Positions 33,482-41,956 of a DNA stretch of 64,000 bases are shown here, piece after piece (position 1 is the stretch's first letter; every line of letters begins with the position of its first letter). Source of the stretch: Coprococcus_C hominis (GTDB lineage: Bacteria; Bacillota; Clostridia; Lachnospirales; Lachnospiraceae); NCBI RefSeq assembly GCF_020687505.1, contig NZ_JAJEQT010000001.1; one strand, 5' to 3'. The position numbers and the translations under genes were made by a program. The notes under the pieces were generated by a model. It was not told the origin of the DNA. It worked only from the letters and a program-made list of their open reading frames with translations, and did not search any database.

Positions 33482-35527
33482 ATGTTACAGGAAACAATCT
33501 ATGATAACCGGGAACTTTCCTGGTTAAAGTTCAATAAAAGAGTATTGGAGGAAGCAGTGGACGAGAACAATCCGCTCTGTGAGCGTCTGTCGTTCGTGTC
33601 AATCTTCCAAAGCAATCTCGATGAGTTCCTAATGGTGCGTGTCGGTTCGTTAGACGCAGGAAAAGACAGTAAAGTACGCGAAAATAAGACGAATATGACC
33701 TGTCAGGAGCAGCTTGACCGTATTATCGTCAAGGAGAAGAAGCTTCGCGAGAAGAAGGATGAAATCTATCTGCGCCTGATGTATGAGATGGAAGAATATG
33801 GTGTCAAGGAGCTTTTGTATAAGGATCTGAATGAGGATGAGCAGGATTCCATGAAGATTTACTTTGAGAATGAGATCCAGCCCTTTATCTCGCCACAGGT
33901 TGTTGGCAAACGTCAGCCGTTCCCATTCTTACGTAACAAGGAAATCTACGCTGTGGTAGAGCTACGCACAAAATCGAACAATACGAAGATTGGCATTATT
34001 CCATGTAACAATCCGGTCATTAAGCGCATGATCCCGGTTTCTTCCGACGGAAGACGTTTTATGCTTGCGGAAGAATTGATTCTGCATTTTGCTGGTGAAG
34101 TATTCCCGGGGTATAAGGTAATCAGCAAATCCCTGATCCGTATCCTGCGGAGTGCGGAAATTGACGTGGATGATGCATTAGACGATGATGAAAAAGATTA
34201 CCGCAAGGGTGTGGAGAAGGTGCTTCGTACAAGAAGCCGTTTGTGCCCACTCCGAATGGAATATACAAGAATGATGAATGACTCCATCATCGAGAAGATG
34301 TGTGGATTTTTAGGGCTCACAAAAAAGCAGGTATTTCATTCCATCTCACCACTTGACCTGTCCTTCTTATTCAAGGTGGAAGATCTGCTTCGAAATGAAA
34401 AATATTTATTTTACGAACGCCGCGTGCCACAGCAGCCGGCTATGATAGACCGGACACGCCCTGTGATGGAGCAGGCCAGAGAGCATGATTTATTCCTGTC
34501 TTATCCATATGAGAGCATGAAGCCTTTTATCCAGCTCTTAAATGAGGCTGCAAATGATCCGGAGGTCGTATCAATCAAGATGACCTTATATCGTCTTGCC
34601 AGCGATTCGAAGATTGTTGAAGCACTGGTTGAAGCTGCAGAGCAGGGCAAAGAGGTTGTTGTATTAGTCGAACTCCGGGCACGTTTTGATGAGGAGAATA
34701 ACATTCGCTGGTCGCGACAGCTTGAGGATGCCGGATGCCGCGTAATCTATGGTTTGAATCATATGAAGGTACATTCCAAGCTTTGCCTGATTACAGGAAA
34801 GCGAAATAATAAAATCGAATATATCACACAGATCGGTACCGGTAATTACAACGAGAAGACATCCCGTATCTATACTGACTATTCTCTGATCACATCTTCA
34901 GTAGATATTGGAAATGAAGCTGCCAATGTGTTCAACCATCTGTCAATGGGAACTACAGTCGATGAGACACAACATCTGCTTGTAGCTCCGAACTGCCTGC
35001 AGAATAAAGTCCTTGCAATGATCGATGAAGAAATTGCAAAGGCGAAGGAAGGAAAAGAAGGTTATGTCGGTGTGAAAATCAATTCCCTGACGGATAAGAA
35101 GATCATCGACAAGCTTATTGATGCCGGTAAAGCCGGCGTGAAAATCCGCATGATCGTGCGTGGAATCTGCTGTCTGAAAGCAGGTGTAGCAGGAGAGACG
35201 GATAATATCCGGATCATCAGCATTGTCGGAAGATTTCTGGAACATTCCAGAATCTATATATTCGGCAAAGATGACCCGAAGGTGTATATTGCTTCAGCCG
35301 ATTTTATGACACGGAATACCGTTCACCGTGTAGAGGTAGCGGCTCCTGTATATGATCCTGCAATCAAAGCCCGGATTATCGACGATTTTGAATTGTTCTA
35401 CGAGGATGACCAGAAGGCAAGAGAGCAGATCAACGGCATCTACCTGCCAAAACATGGGGAAAGTCATATCAATGCACAGGAAGCACAATATGCACAAGCT
35501 TACAAAAACAACGAGATACATGCATAG
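33482..35527 (+). CDS. ppk1: Polyphosphate kinase 1
   Basis: 681-residue enzyme that reversibly polymerises the gamma-phosphate of ATP into polyphosphate. Domains: N (YDNRELSWLKFNKRVLEEA, 5-100), H (about 100-310), and two phospholipase D-like catalytic halves. The phospho-acceptor is His431 in MKVHSKLCLI, with GTGNYNEKTSRIYTDYSL downstream and the second HSRIYIFGKDD His motif near 590. I prefer ATG 33482 (CGGAGGA 8 nt upstream) to an in-frame ATG at 33365 inside the PstS gene. It sits in the phosphate cluster, so polyP storage is probably co-regulated with Pi uptake. Confidence 0.95.
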   Translation: MLQETIYDNRELSWLKFNKRVLEEAVDENNPLCERLSFVSIFQSNLDEFLMVRVGSLDAGKDSKVRENKTNMTCQEQLDRIIVKEKKLREKKDEIYLRLMYEMEEYGVKELLYKDLNEDEQDSMKIYFENEIQPFISPQVVGKRQPFPFLRNKEIYAVVELRTKSNNTKIGIIPCNNPVIKRMIPVSSDGRRFMLAEELILHFAGEVFPGYKVISKSLIRILRSAEIDVDDALDDDEKDYRKGVEKVLRTRSRLCPLRMEYTRMMNDSIIEKMCGFLGLTKKQVFHSISPLDLSFLFKVEDLLRNEKYLFYERRVPQQPAMIDRTRPVMEQAREHDLFLSYPYESMKPFIQLLNEAANDPEVVSIKMTLYRLASDSKIVEALVEAAEQGKEVVVLVELRARFDEENNIRWSRQLEDAGCRVIYGLNHMKVHSKLCLITGKRNNKIEYITQIGTGNYNEKTSRIYTDYSLITSSVDIGNEAANVFNHLSMGTTVDETQHLLVAPNCLQNKVLAMIDEEIAKAKEGKEGYVGVKINSLTDKKIIDKLIDAGKAGVKIRMIVRGICCLKAGVAGETDNIRIISIVGRFLEHSRIYIFGKDDPKVYIASADFMTRNTVHRVEVAAPVYDPAIKARIIDDFELFYEDDQKAREQINGIYLPKHGESHINAQEAQYAQAYKNNEIHA

Positions 35528-35644
35528 ATTTCCTATATACATAGTGTTATAACAATTATATACGCTATACAATACTGCGCCATCAGTATTTTGTATAGAT
35601 TCGAGACTTCCTCTCGACTGACAGTGAATAAATATTGCTGTCAT

Positions 35645-35683
35645 AAAAAGCGCCTGTTAACGCCATACGCAGGCGCTTTTTCT
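35645..35683 (+). terminator. Intrinsic terminator after ppk1
   Basis: AAAAAGCGCCTG (35645-35656) with CAGGCGCTTTTT (35670-35681), 13-nt loop, T-rich tail. Symmetric, so possibly active on both strands. Confidence 0.88.
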
Positions 35684-35712
35684 ATTTTGTGGAATAATAT
35701 TTCAAAAGCGGG

Positions 35713-35741
35713 TTGACTATATACAGAATCTCTGCTATAGT
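35713..35741 (+). promoter_or_regulatory. Sigma-A promoter of the aldolase-like gene
   Basis: TTGACT (35713-35718), 17 nt, TATAGT (35736-35741), about 65 nt before the gene; separates it from the ppk unit. Confidence 0.7.
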
Positions 35742-35807
35742 ATCCATATTCTCTTTAATGCATTAAAGCAGTAACGCGGCAGAGAAAGAAAGATGAGGAA
35801 CAAAGAC

Positions 35808-36773
35808 ATGAAAGAATTATCAAATTTACTTGGATTTCGGGAGAGTATCAAAGTTGTTGATGCGACCTTACGTGACGGTGGACTGGTGAATGACTTCTAT
35901 TTCACAGATGACTTTGTAAAAGCATTGTATCAGGCAAATATCGACGCAGGTGTTGACTATATGGAGATGGGATATCGTGCATCAAAAAAGGTATTTGATG
36001 AATCGAAGTTCGGTAAATGGAAATTCTGTAGTGATGACCATATCCGTGAGATCGTTGGAGAAAACGACACAGACTTAAAGCTTGCAATCATGGCAGATAT
36101 CGGGCGTCATGACAAGAACGATTTCGATGAGAAGGTAAATTCACCGGTTGATTTAGTCCGTGTGGCAGCATACATCCATCAGATGCCGGAAGCAATCGAC
36201 ATGGTAGAGGATGCGGCAAAGAAGGGATACGAGACAAGCTGTAATATTATGGCAATCTCGAATTCACAGGAGGAAGACATCAAGGTTGCACTTGATATGC
36301 TTGGCAAGACACCGGTTGATGTTATCTACATTGTGGACAGCTTTGGTTCTCTGTATCCGGAGCAGATTGCCCGTATCGCAGATCTGTACCTGAATTTCGC
36401 AGCAAAATACAATAAGAAGATCGGTATCCATGCACACAACAACCAGCAGCTCGCATTTGCAAACACGATTGAAGCGTGCGGTGATGGTGTAGACTGGTTA
36501 GACGGAACCTACCTGTCCATGGGAAGAGGAGCCGGAAACTGTGCAATGGAGCTATTACTTGGATTCCTGAAGAATCCAAAATACAACGTATACCCGGTAT
36601 TCAAATTCATTGAAGACCACATGATGAAATTAAAGGATGACGGCATCGTCTGGGGGTACGATCTCCAGTACCTGATGACCGGGCTTTTAAACCAGCATCC
36701 TCGTTCTGCAATCGCCTTCACAAAAGAGAATCGCCGCGACTACGCAGAATACTACAAGGAACTGTTAATTTAA
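35808..36773 (+). CDS. DRE-TIM metallolyase family aldolase (HMGL-like), substrate unknown
   Basis: 321-residue TIM-barrel enzyme related to 4-hydroxy-2-oxovalerate aldolase, HMG-CoA lyase and isopropylmalate synthase. The metal/base motif is VVDATLRDGG (about residue 15), followed by DYMEMGYR, a DSFGSLYP strand and HAHNNQQLAFANT with metal-binding His residues, then LDGTYLSMGRGAGN. No separate regulatory or CoA domain. I take ATG 35808, 9 nt after GAGG; ATG 35793 is possible. It has its own promoter and is followed by foldback element A1, not by a pathway partner, so the substrate cannot be predicted. Confidence 0.82.
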   Translation: MKELSNLLGFRESIKVVDATLRDGGLVNDFYFTDDFVKALYQANIDAGVDYMEMGYRASKKVFDESKFGKWKFCSDDHIREIVGENDTDLKLAIMADIGRHDKNDFDEKVNSPVDLVRVAAYIHQMPEAIDMVEDAAKKGYETSCNIMAISNSQEEDIKVALDMLGKTPVDVIYIVDSFGSLYPEQIARIADLYLNFAAKYNKKIGIHAHNNQQLAFANTIEACGDGVDWLDGTYLSMGRGAGNCAMELLLGFLKNPKYNVYPVFKFIEDHMMKLKDDGIVWGYDLQYLMTGLLNQHPRSAIAFTKENRRDYAEYYKELLI

Positions 36774-36824
36774 TTGCATAAGGAACAACAAGAAAATAGT
36801 TATTGTTTCTCGAAAGATTGAGAA

Positions 36825-37079
36825 GTAAAAAGAGCATATAATATACAAAGAATAGTTGTAGTTATTTATGTATATGTTTGAAACTTAGAAGTACTTAATG
36901 TTCTGTAATAAATCAGCAATGTTTGAACACGATGTTCAAACAAGCCGCCACTGAGCCACGGATGGCGAATTGGCGGCGATTGCGTACGATAGAAGTTATG
37001 TAAATCAGAACATTTAGAACTTCTTGTTTCAATACATCACATAAACAACTACAACTATTTTTATATATGCTCTTTTTAC
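36825..37079 (+). repeat. Foldback element, family A copy 1 (upstream of pstS)
   Basis: 255-nt element forming a branched hairpin. The outermost 16 nt GTAAAAAGAGCATATA pair perfectly with 37064-37079. ATAGTTGTAGTT and GAAAC segments continue the arm, then AGAAGTACTTAATGTTCTG pairs with CAGAACATTTAGAACTTCT. The core, shared with 45005, holds a perfect hairpin GTTTGAACA-CGA-TGTTCAAAC (36921-36941) and a second helix GCCGCCA/TGGCGGC with an inner GCCA/TGGC. The outer arms are not shared with the other copy. It fills most of the 36774-37186 gap; the remainder before pstS holds TTTACA/TTTACT repeats that may be a weak Pho box. Confidence 0.85.
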
Positions 37080-37186
37080 GCACATTTTACAAAACTACGA
37101 TAACGCACTTTACTTACATTCTGTATATTCTCATTTGTAAGTTAAATCAAAAAGAAAATCTTTAAGAGAAAAAGGAGACAAAGAAA

Positions 37187-38050
37187 ATGAGAAAGTTAAA
37201 GAAAGCAATCATTGGAGTTTTAGCATCAGCCATGCTTATGGGAGCAATGACAGGATGTGGTAAAGCAGCAAGTGATGATATCACCGTAATTTCCCGTGAG
37301 GATGGATCCGGTACAAGAGGCGCATTTATCGAACTGTTCGGTATCGAGGAGAAGGATGCAGATGGTAATAAGATTGATAATACAATCTCTACTGCAGATA
37401 TCACAAACTCAACATCCGTTATGATGACGAGTGTAGCAGATGATGAGGCAGCGATCGGATACATATCCCTTGGTTCCCTGGATGATTCTGTAAAGGCATT
37501 GAAGATTGATGGTGCAGAAGCAACCGCTGATAATATCTCAAACGGAAGCTACAAGGTATCCCGTCCGTTCAACATTGCAACAAAGGGTACACCAAACGAA
37601 GTAACACAGGATTTCATCAACTTCATCTTGAGCGAGGATGGACAGAAGGTTGTTGAAGATGCAGGATATATCAGCCAGGGCAATGCAGGTGCATTCAAGG
37701 CTGCAGGCGTAAAGGGTAAGATTAATATTGCAGGTTCATCTTCCGTAACACCGGTTATGGAGAAGCTCAAGGAAGCATATGTTGCAGTCAATCCGGATGT
37801 ACAGATTGAAGTACAGCAGAGTGATTCTACAACAGGTATGACAAGTGCGGCAGAAGGTGTCTGCGATATCGGTATGGCATCCAGAGAGCTGAAGGACAGC
37901 GAGCTTAGTGCAGGTCTTACACCAACAGTGATCGCAATTGATGGTATCGCAGTTGTTGTAAATAAGAACAACGATGTCGATGGTCTTACAAGTGATCAGG
38001 TAAAGAGCATCTACACAGGTTCTATCACAAAGTGGTCAGAAGTAAAGTAA
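37187..38050 (+). CDS. pstS: Phosphate ABC transporter substrate-binding lipoprotein PstS
   Basis: 287-residue periplasmic-type binding lipoprotein for inorganic phosphate. Lipobox MTGCGK near residue 23; phosphate-binding motif SREDGSGTRGAF (about residues 36-47), a TNSTSVMM segment, then second-lobe motifs AGSSSVTPVMEKL and GVCDIGMASRELKD. Ends SITKWSEVK as in the family. ATG with AAAGGAGA. First gene of pstSCAB-phoU-phoPR; 5 nt or more separate each gene. Codon bias is fairly strong, in keeping with high induction. Confidence 0.96.
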   Translation: MRKLKKAIIGVLASAMLMGAMTGCGKAASDDITVISREDGSGTRGAFIELFGIEEKDADGNKIDNTISTADITNSTSVMMTSVADDEAAIGYISLGSLDDSVKALKIDGAEATADNISNGSYKVSRPFNIATKGTPNEVTQDFINFILSEDGQKVVEDAGYISQGNAGAFKAAGVKGKINIAGSSSVTPVMEKLKEAYVAVNPDVQIEVQQSDSTTGMTSAAEGVCDIGMASRELKDSELSAGLTPTVIAIDGIAVVVNKNNDVDGLTSDQVKSIYTGSITKWSEVK

Positions 38051-38093
38051 TAGCTTGATAAAAACTTATCAGAAAGAAAATACGAGGCATACT

Positions 38094-38945
38094 ATGACGA
38101 AAGTAAAAGAAAGAACAATGCATATCGTATTCCTGGTGGCTGCCTGTATGTCCATACTGGCAGTCGCCATGATATGTCTGTTCATGTTTGCCAATGGCGT
38201 ACCAGCCATCCGGCAGATTGGATTTGTGAATTTTATATTTGGTAAAACCTGGATGCCGGGTGCAAATAAATTCGGCATCTTCCCTATGATCATCGGCAGT
38301 ATCTATGTGACAGCAGGTGCAATCATCATCGGTGTTCCAATCGGACTTTTATGTGCCGTATTCATGGCAAAGTTCTGTCCACCGAAGCTTCATAAGATTA
38401 TGAAACCGGCTGTGGATCTGCTTGCAGGTATTCCATCTATTGTATATGGATTCTTCGGTCTGGTTGTGATCACGCCGATGATCCGGAATACATTCGGCGG
38501 AAGCGGTAAAAACATTCTGACCGCCTGCATCCTGCTTGGAATCATGATTCTGCCAACCATCATCAGTGTATCGGAATCAGCAATCCGCGCGGTTCCGGAA
38601 AGCTATTACGAAGGAGCATTGGCACTCGGTGATACGCATGAGAGAAGTGTCTTCAAGGCAGTACTCCCTGCAGCAAAATCCGGAATCCTTGCAGCCATTA
38701 TTCTTGGAATCGGGCGTGCGATCGGTGAGACAATGGCAGTCATCATGATTGCCGGAAACCATGCAGTTATGCCGGACAGCCTGTTGGCCGGTGTGCGGAC
38801 ACTTACATCGAATATTGTACTGGAACTTGGATATGCAACAGATTTGCACAGAGAAGCATTGATCGCAACCGGTGTGGTTCTGTTCGTATTCATCCTGATT
38901 ATTAATCTGTTGTTCTCAGTTGTGAAAAAGAAAGGGGCGAAATAG
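38094..38945 (+). CDS. pstC: Phosphate ABC transporter permease PstC
   Basis: 283-residue inner-membrane permease with six predicted helices. The EAA loop region ALALGDTHERSVFKAVLPAAKSGI and IGRAIGETMAVIMIAGN are typical. I choose ATG 38094, 6 nt after GAGG, giving MTKVKER; a TTG at 38055 would extend the basic N-terminus without SD support. Forms the channel with PstA. Confidence 0.94.
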   Translation: MTKVKERTMHIVFLVAACMSILAVAMICLFMFANGVPAIRQIGFVNFIFGKTWMPGANKFGIFPMIIGSIYVTAGAIIIGVPIGLLCAVFMAKFCPPKLHKIMKPAVDLLAGIPSIVYGFFGLVVITPMIRNTFGGSGKNILTACILLGIMILPTIISVSESAIRAVPESYYEGALALGDTHERSVFKAVLPAAKSGILAAIILGIGRAIGETMAVIMIAGNHAVMPDSLLAGVRTLTSNIVLELGYATDLHREALIATGVVLFVFILIINLLFSVVKKKGAK

Positions 38946-38947
38946 GC

Positions 38948-39856
38948 ATGAGTGAACAAGCTGTAGCAGCAAAGGCAGATATGGAAGCAATCAGGCCGAT
39001 CAATGTCGTCACCTGGAAGGATAAGCTCGCTGCATACAAAAAACGGCCGCTTTCCATGTTTTTACTGATGGCAGTCACGGTATCTGCAGTCATTACGGTT
39101 GGTGTGCTTGGCGCACTTGTCATCTATATTCTGGCAAACGGTATCATGAATCTTTCTCCGGAGCTTTTTGCCTGGAAATATACAACCGAAAATGTATCGA
39201 TGCTTCCTGCAATTATCAATACATTTCTTATGACAGCGCTTTCCCTGCTCATCGCAGTACCAATCGGTATCTGTTCTGCTATTTATTTGGTAGAATATGC
39301 CAAGCGCGGAAATAAACTTGTGAGTATTGTCAGAATCACAACCGAGACATTATCCGGTATCCCTTCCATTGTCTATGGTCTGTTCGGATATCTGATGTTT
39401 GTGATCGCATTTGGCTGGGGACTTTCATTCTTCGGTGGTGCGCTTACACTTTCCATTATGGTACTTCCAACCATTATGCGTACGACAGAAGAAGCGCTCT
39501 TAAGCGTACCGGATTCTTACCGGGAAGGAAGCTTCGGACTTGGAGCCGGCAGACTGCGGACGATATTTAAGGTTGTACTTCCATCTGCGGTACCCGGTAT
39601 TTTATCCGGAGTTATCCTGGCAATCGGACGTATCGTCGGCGAGACGGCAGCTTTAATCTTTACATCCGGTACAACTGCCGAGATACCAAAGAGCTTATTT
39701 GATTCCGGATGTACACTGGCTGTTCATATGTATAAGCTGCTTTCGGAAGGACTCTACACAAAACAGGCATATGCAACCGCAGTTGTGCTGCTTGTAATGG
39801 TTGTCATAATCAATGCAGCATCCGGAAAGCTTGCCAAAAAACTGCAGGCAAAATAA
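38948..39856 (+). CDS. pstA: Phosphate ABC transporter permease PstA
   Basis: 302-residue permease with about six helices after a cytoplasmic N-terminal extension of about 35 residues. The conserved segments are ETLSGIPSIVYGLFGYL, GSFGLGAGRLRTIFKVVLPSAVPGILSG (EAA loop) and GRIVGETAALIFT. ATG two nt after the pstC stop with AAGGGG upstream. Heterodimer partner of PstC, energised by PstB. Confidence 0.95.
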   Translation: MSEQAVAAKADMEAIRPINVVTWKDKLAAYKKRPLSMFLLMAVTVSAVITVGVLGALVIYILANGIMNLSPELFAWKYTTENVSMLPAIINTFLMTALSLLIAVPIGICSAIYLVEYAKRGNKLVSIVRITTETLSGIPSIVYGLFGYLMFVIAFGWGLSFFGGALTLSIMVLPTIMRTTEEALLSVPDSYREGSFGLGAGRLRTIFKVVLPSAVPGILSGVILAIGRIVGETAALIFTSGTTAEIPKSLFDSGCTLAVHMYKLLSEGLYTKQAYATAVVLLVMVVIINAASGKLAKKLQAK

Positions 39857-39878
39857 GTACTGGAATTTGGAGGAAAAA

Positions 39879-40628
39879 ATGGGTAATTTTAAAATAAAGG
39901 ACATGGATTTATATTACAGTGATTTCCATGCGTTAAAAGATATCAACTTGGACATTCCATCGACCAAGATCACTGCATTCATCGGTCCATCCGGCTGTGG
40001 AAAATCCACACTCTTAAAAAGCCTGAATCGAATGAATGATCTGGTCGAGGGCTGTAAGATCACAGGTGAGGTAACACTCGATGGCGAAAATATATACAAA
40101 GGAATGGATGTCAATACATTGCGCAAGCGCGTCGGCATGGTGTTTCAGAAACCAAATCCGTTTCCGATGAGCATCTACGACAATATTGCATATGGACCGC
40201 GTACACACGGAATCCATAAAAAGGCGGAATTAGATGAAATTGTGGAACGTTCCTTAAAGCAGGCTGCTATCTGGGATGAAGTCAAAGACCGTCTGAAGAA
40301 AAGCGCGCTCGGTATGTCAGGTGGACAGCAGCAGCGTCTGTGCATTGCGCGTGCACTTGCAGTAGAACCGGATGTGCTTTTGATGGATGAGCCGACATCT
40401 GCCCTCGATCCGATTTCCACCTCAAAGATTGAGGATCTGGCAGTTGATCTGAAAGATAAATATACAATCATCATGGTAACACATAATATGCAGCAGGCTG
40501 CACGTATCTCAGATAATACAGCATTTTTCCTGCTCGGAGAAGTTGTGGAGTTTGACAATACAGAGAAACTGTTCGCAAATCCAAGTGACAAGCGGACAGA
40601 GGATTATATCACAGGAAGGTTTGGTTGA
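39879..40628 (+). CDS. pstB: Phosphate ABC transporter ATP-binding protein PstB
   Basis: 249-residue ATPase of the phosphate importer. Walker A GPSGCGKST, the PstB-specific FQKPNPFPMSIYDNIAYGPR, signature ALGMSGGQQQRLCIARAL, Walker B DVLLMDEPTSALDP and the switch His in MVTHNMQQAARISD. The TEDYITGRFG end is standard. ATG 39879 with GGAGG 6 nt upstream; in-frame codons further up lie in pstA. Confidence 0.97.
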   Translation: MGNFKIKDMDLYYSDFHALKDINLDIPSTKITAFIGPSGCGKSTLLKSLNRMNDLVEGCKITGEVTLDGENIYKGMDVNTLRKRVGMVFQKPNPFPMSIYDNIAYGPRTHGIHKKAELDEIVERSLKQAAIWDEVKDRLKKSALGMSGGQQQRLCIARALAVEPDVLLMDEPTSALDPISTSKIEDLAVDLKDKYTIIMVTHNMQQAARISDNTAFFLLGEVVEFDNTEKLFANPSDKRTEDYITGRFG

Positions 40629-40634
40629 TGAATT

Positions 40635-41273
40635 ATGAGAAATGAATACGAGAAGCAATTAGAGAATCTGAATGTCGAACTAATCCGTATGGGTGCACTT
40701 TGCGAGAAGGTGATCGCGGGCACTACGAAGGCACTCTTTAGTGGCGATGCCAAATACACATCGAAATCCCATGCAGTCGAAGAAGAGATCGATAAAAGCG
40801 AGCATAATATCGAGCATATCTGTATGAGCCTGCTTTTAAAGCAGCAGCCGGTCGCATCGGATTTCCGTTTTGTATCAGCTGCATTAAAGCTTATATCTGA
40901 TCTCGAACGGATCGGTGATCAATGTGCCGATATTGCGGATATGATCCGTTTCACAACTTCTTATGACTTAAAGGATTTTAAAGACCTTGAAGAAATGTCA
41001 GGTGCTGCGAAAGATATGCTGTCAAATGCTGTGGAGGCATATGTCAAAAAAGACAAGGATCTGGCAATCACTGTAATCCAGGCGGATGATAAAGTCGATG
41101 CATTATTTGATTCGGTAAAGAAACGTCTCATTAAAGAGATCGGAAAAAAAGCAGAAGATGGCGAATTTTATATAGACATTATCATGATTGCAAAGTATTA
41201 TGAAAGAATAGGAGACCATGCAACGAATGTTGCGGAATGGGTTTATTATTCAATCACAGGAGAGCATATATAA
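40635..41273 (+). CDS. phoU: Phosphate signalling regulator PhoU
   Basis: 212-residue all-helical protein with two PhoU repeats; it links the Pst transporter to the histidine kinase and keeps the Pho response off in phosphate excess. Both repeats show the metal-site pattern: LISDLERIGDQCADIA (about residue 80-100) and MIAKYYERIGDHATNVAEW (about 185-205). ATG follows the pstB stop by 6 nt. Gene order pstB-phoU-phoP is classical. Confidence 0.95.
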   Translation: MRNEYEKQLENLNVELIRMGALCEKVIAGTTKALFSGDAKYTSKSHAVEEEIDKSEHNIEHICMSLLLKQQPVASDFRFVSAALKLISDLERIGDQCADIADMIRFTTSYDLKDFKDLEEMSGAAKDMLSNAVEAYVKKDKDLAITVIQADDKVDALFDSVKKRLIKEIGKKAEDGEFYIDIIMIAKYYERIGDHATNVAEWVYYSITGEHI

Positions 41274-41274
41274 A

Positions 41275-41955
41275 ATGATTTATGTTTTAGAAGATGACAA
41301 TAGCATACGTGAATTTGTAGTTTACACATTATGTCACATGGATTTGGAAGCAAAAGGCTTTGAACGTCCATCGGAATTCTGGGCAGGGATGGAAGAAACA
41401 CTTCCGTCCCTGATTCTGCTTGATATCATGCTGCCGGAGGAGGATGGACTATCTGTCTTGAAAAAGCTCCGGGAACATGCTGATACCAAAGAGGTTCCGG
41501 TCATTATGTTAACTGCAAAGGATAGTGAATACGACAAAGTACTGGGGCTTGACAGCGGAGCGGATGATTACGTACCGAAGCCGTTTGGCATTATGGAGTT
41601 AGTTGCGAGAATCAAAGCTTTGCTTCGCCGGACAGAAAACCGTGCAGATACGACCGATGACGGTGAGAAGCTTATTGCCGGAAGCATAGCCTTAGATACC
41701 AAGCGCCACATTGTTTTAGTGGATGGAGAGCGCATCAATCTTACATTGAAAGAGTTTGAACTTCTGCATCTGTTTATGGAAAACCAGGGACAGGTGTTTA
41801 CACGTGACCAGCTGCTAAACCGCATCTGGGGATATGAATTCGATGGGGAAAGCCGTACGGTTGATGTCCATATACGAAGCCTCCGGATGAAATTAAAGGA
41901 AGCCGGGAATATGATTGAAACGGTCCGCGGTGTCGGCTACAAGATCGGAGATTAA
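41275..41955 (+). CDS. phoP: Phosphate regulon response regulator PhoP/PhoB
   Basis: 226-residue OmpR-family regulator. Receiver with phospho-acceptor Asp50 in LILLDIMLPEEDGL, Thr in MLTAKDSE and Lys in VPKPFG; winged helix (about 128-225) with SRTVDVHIRSLRMKLKEAG. ATG 41275 is 1 nt after the phoU stop with AGGAGAG upstream. Position between phoU and a PhoR-like kinase identifies it as the phosphate regulator and the probable reader of the Pho-box-like repeats at 29861 and 30643. Confidence 0.93.
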   Translation: MIYVLEDDNSIREFVVYTLCHMDLEAKGFERPSEFWAGMEETLPSLILLDIMLPEEDGLSVLKKLREHADTKEVPVIMLTAKDSEYDKVLGLDSGADDYVPKPFGIMELVARIKALLRRTENRADTTDDGEKLIAGSIALDTKRHIVLVDGERINLTLKEFELLHLFMENQGQVFTRDQLLNRIWGYEFDGESRTVDVHIRSLRMKLKEAGNMIETVRGVGYKIGD

Positions 41956-41956
41956 A

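Noticed and set aside
36825..37079. Foldback element A1 as a simple intrinsic terminator
   Set aside because: It is over 250 nt, has a branched conserved core and several pairing layers, and lacks the compact GC stem plus T-tract seen in the other terminators here. The core also recurs at another locus.
37081..37125. Strong Pho box before pstS
   Set aside because: TTTACA and TTTACT occur, but the 11-nt periodicity is incomplete. I mention it only as a weak possibility, though control by PhoP is expected.
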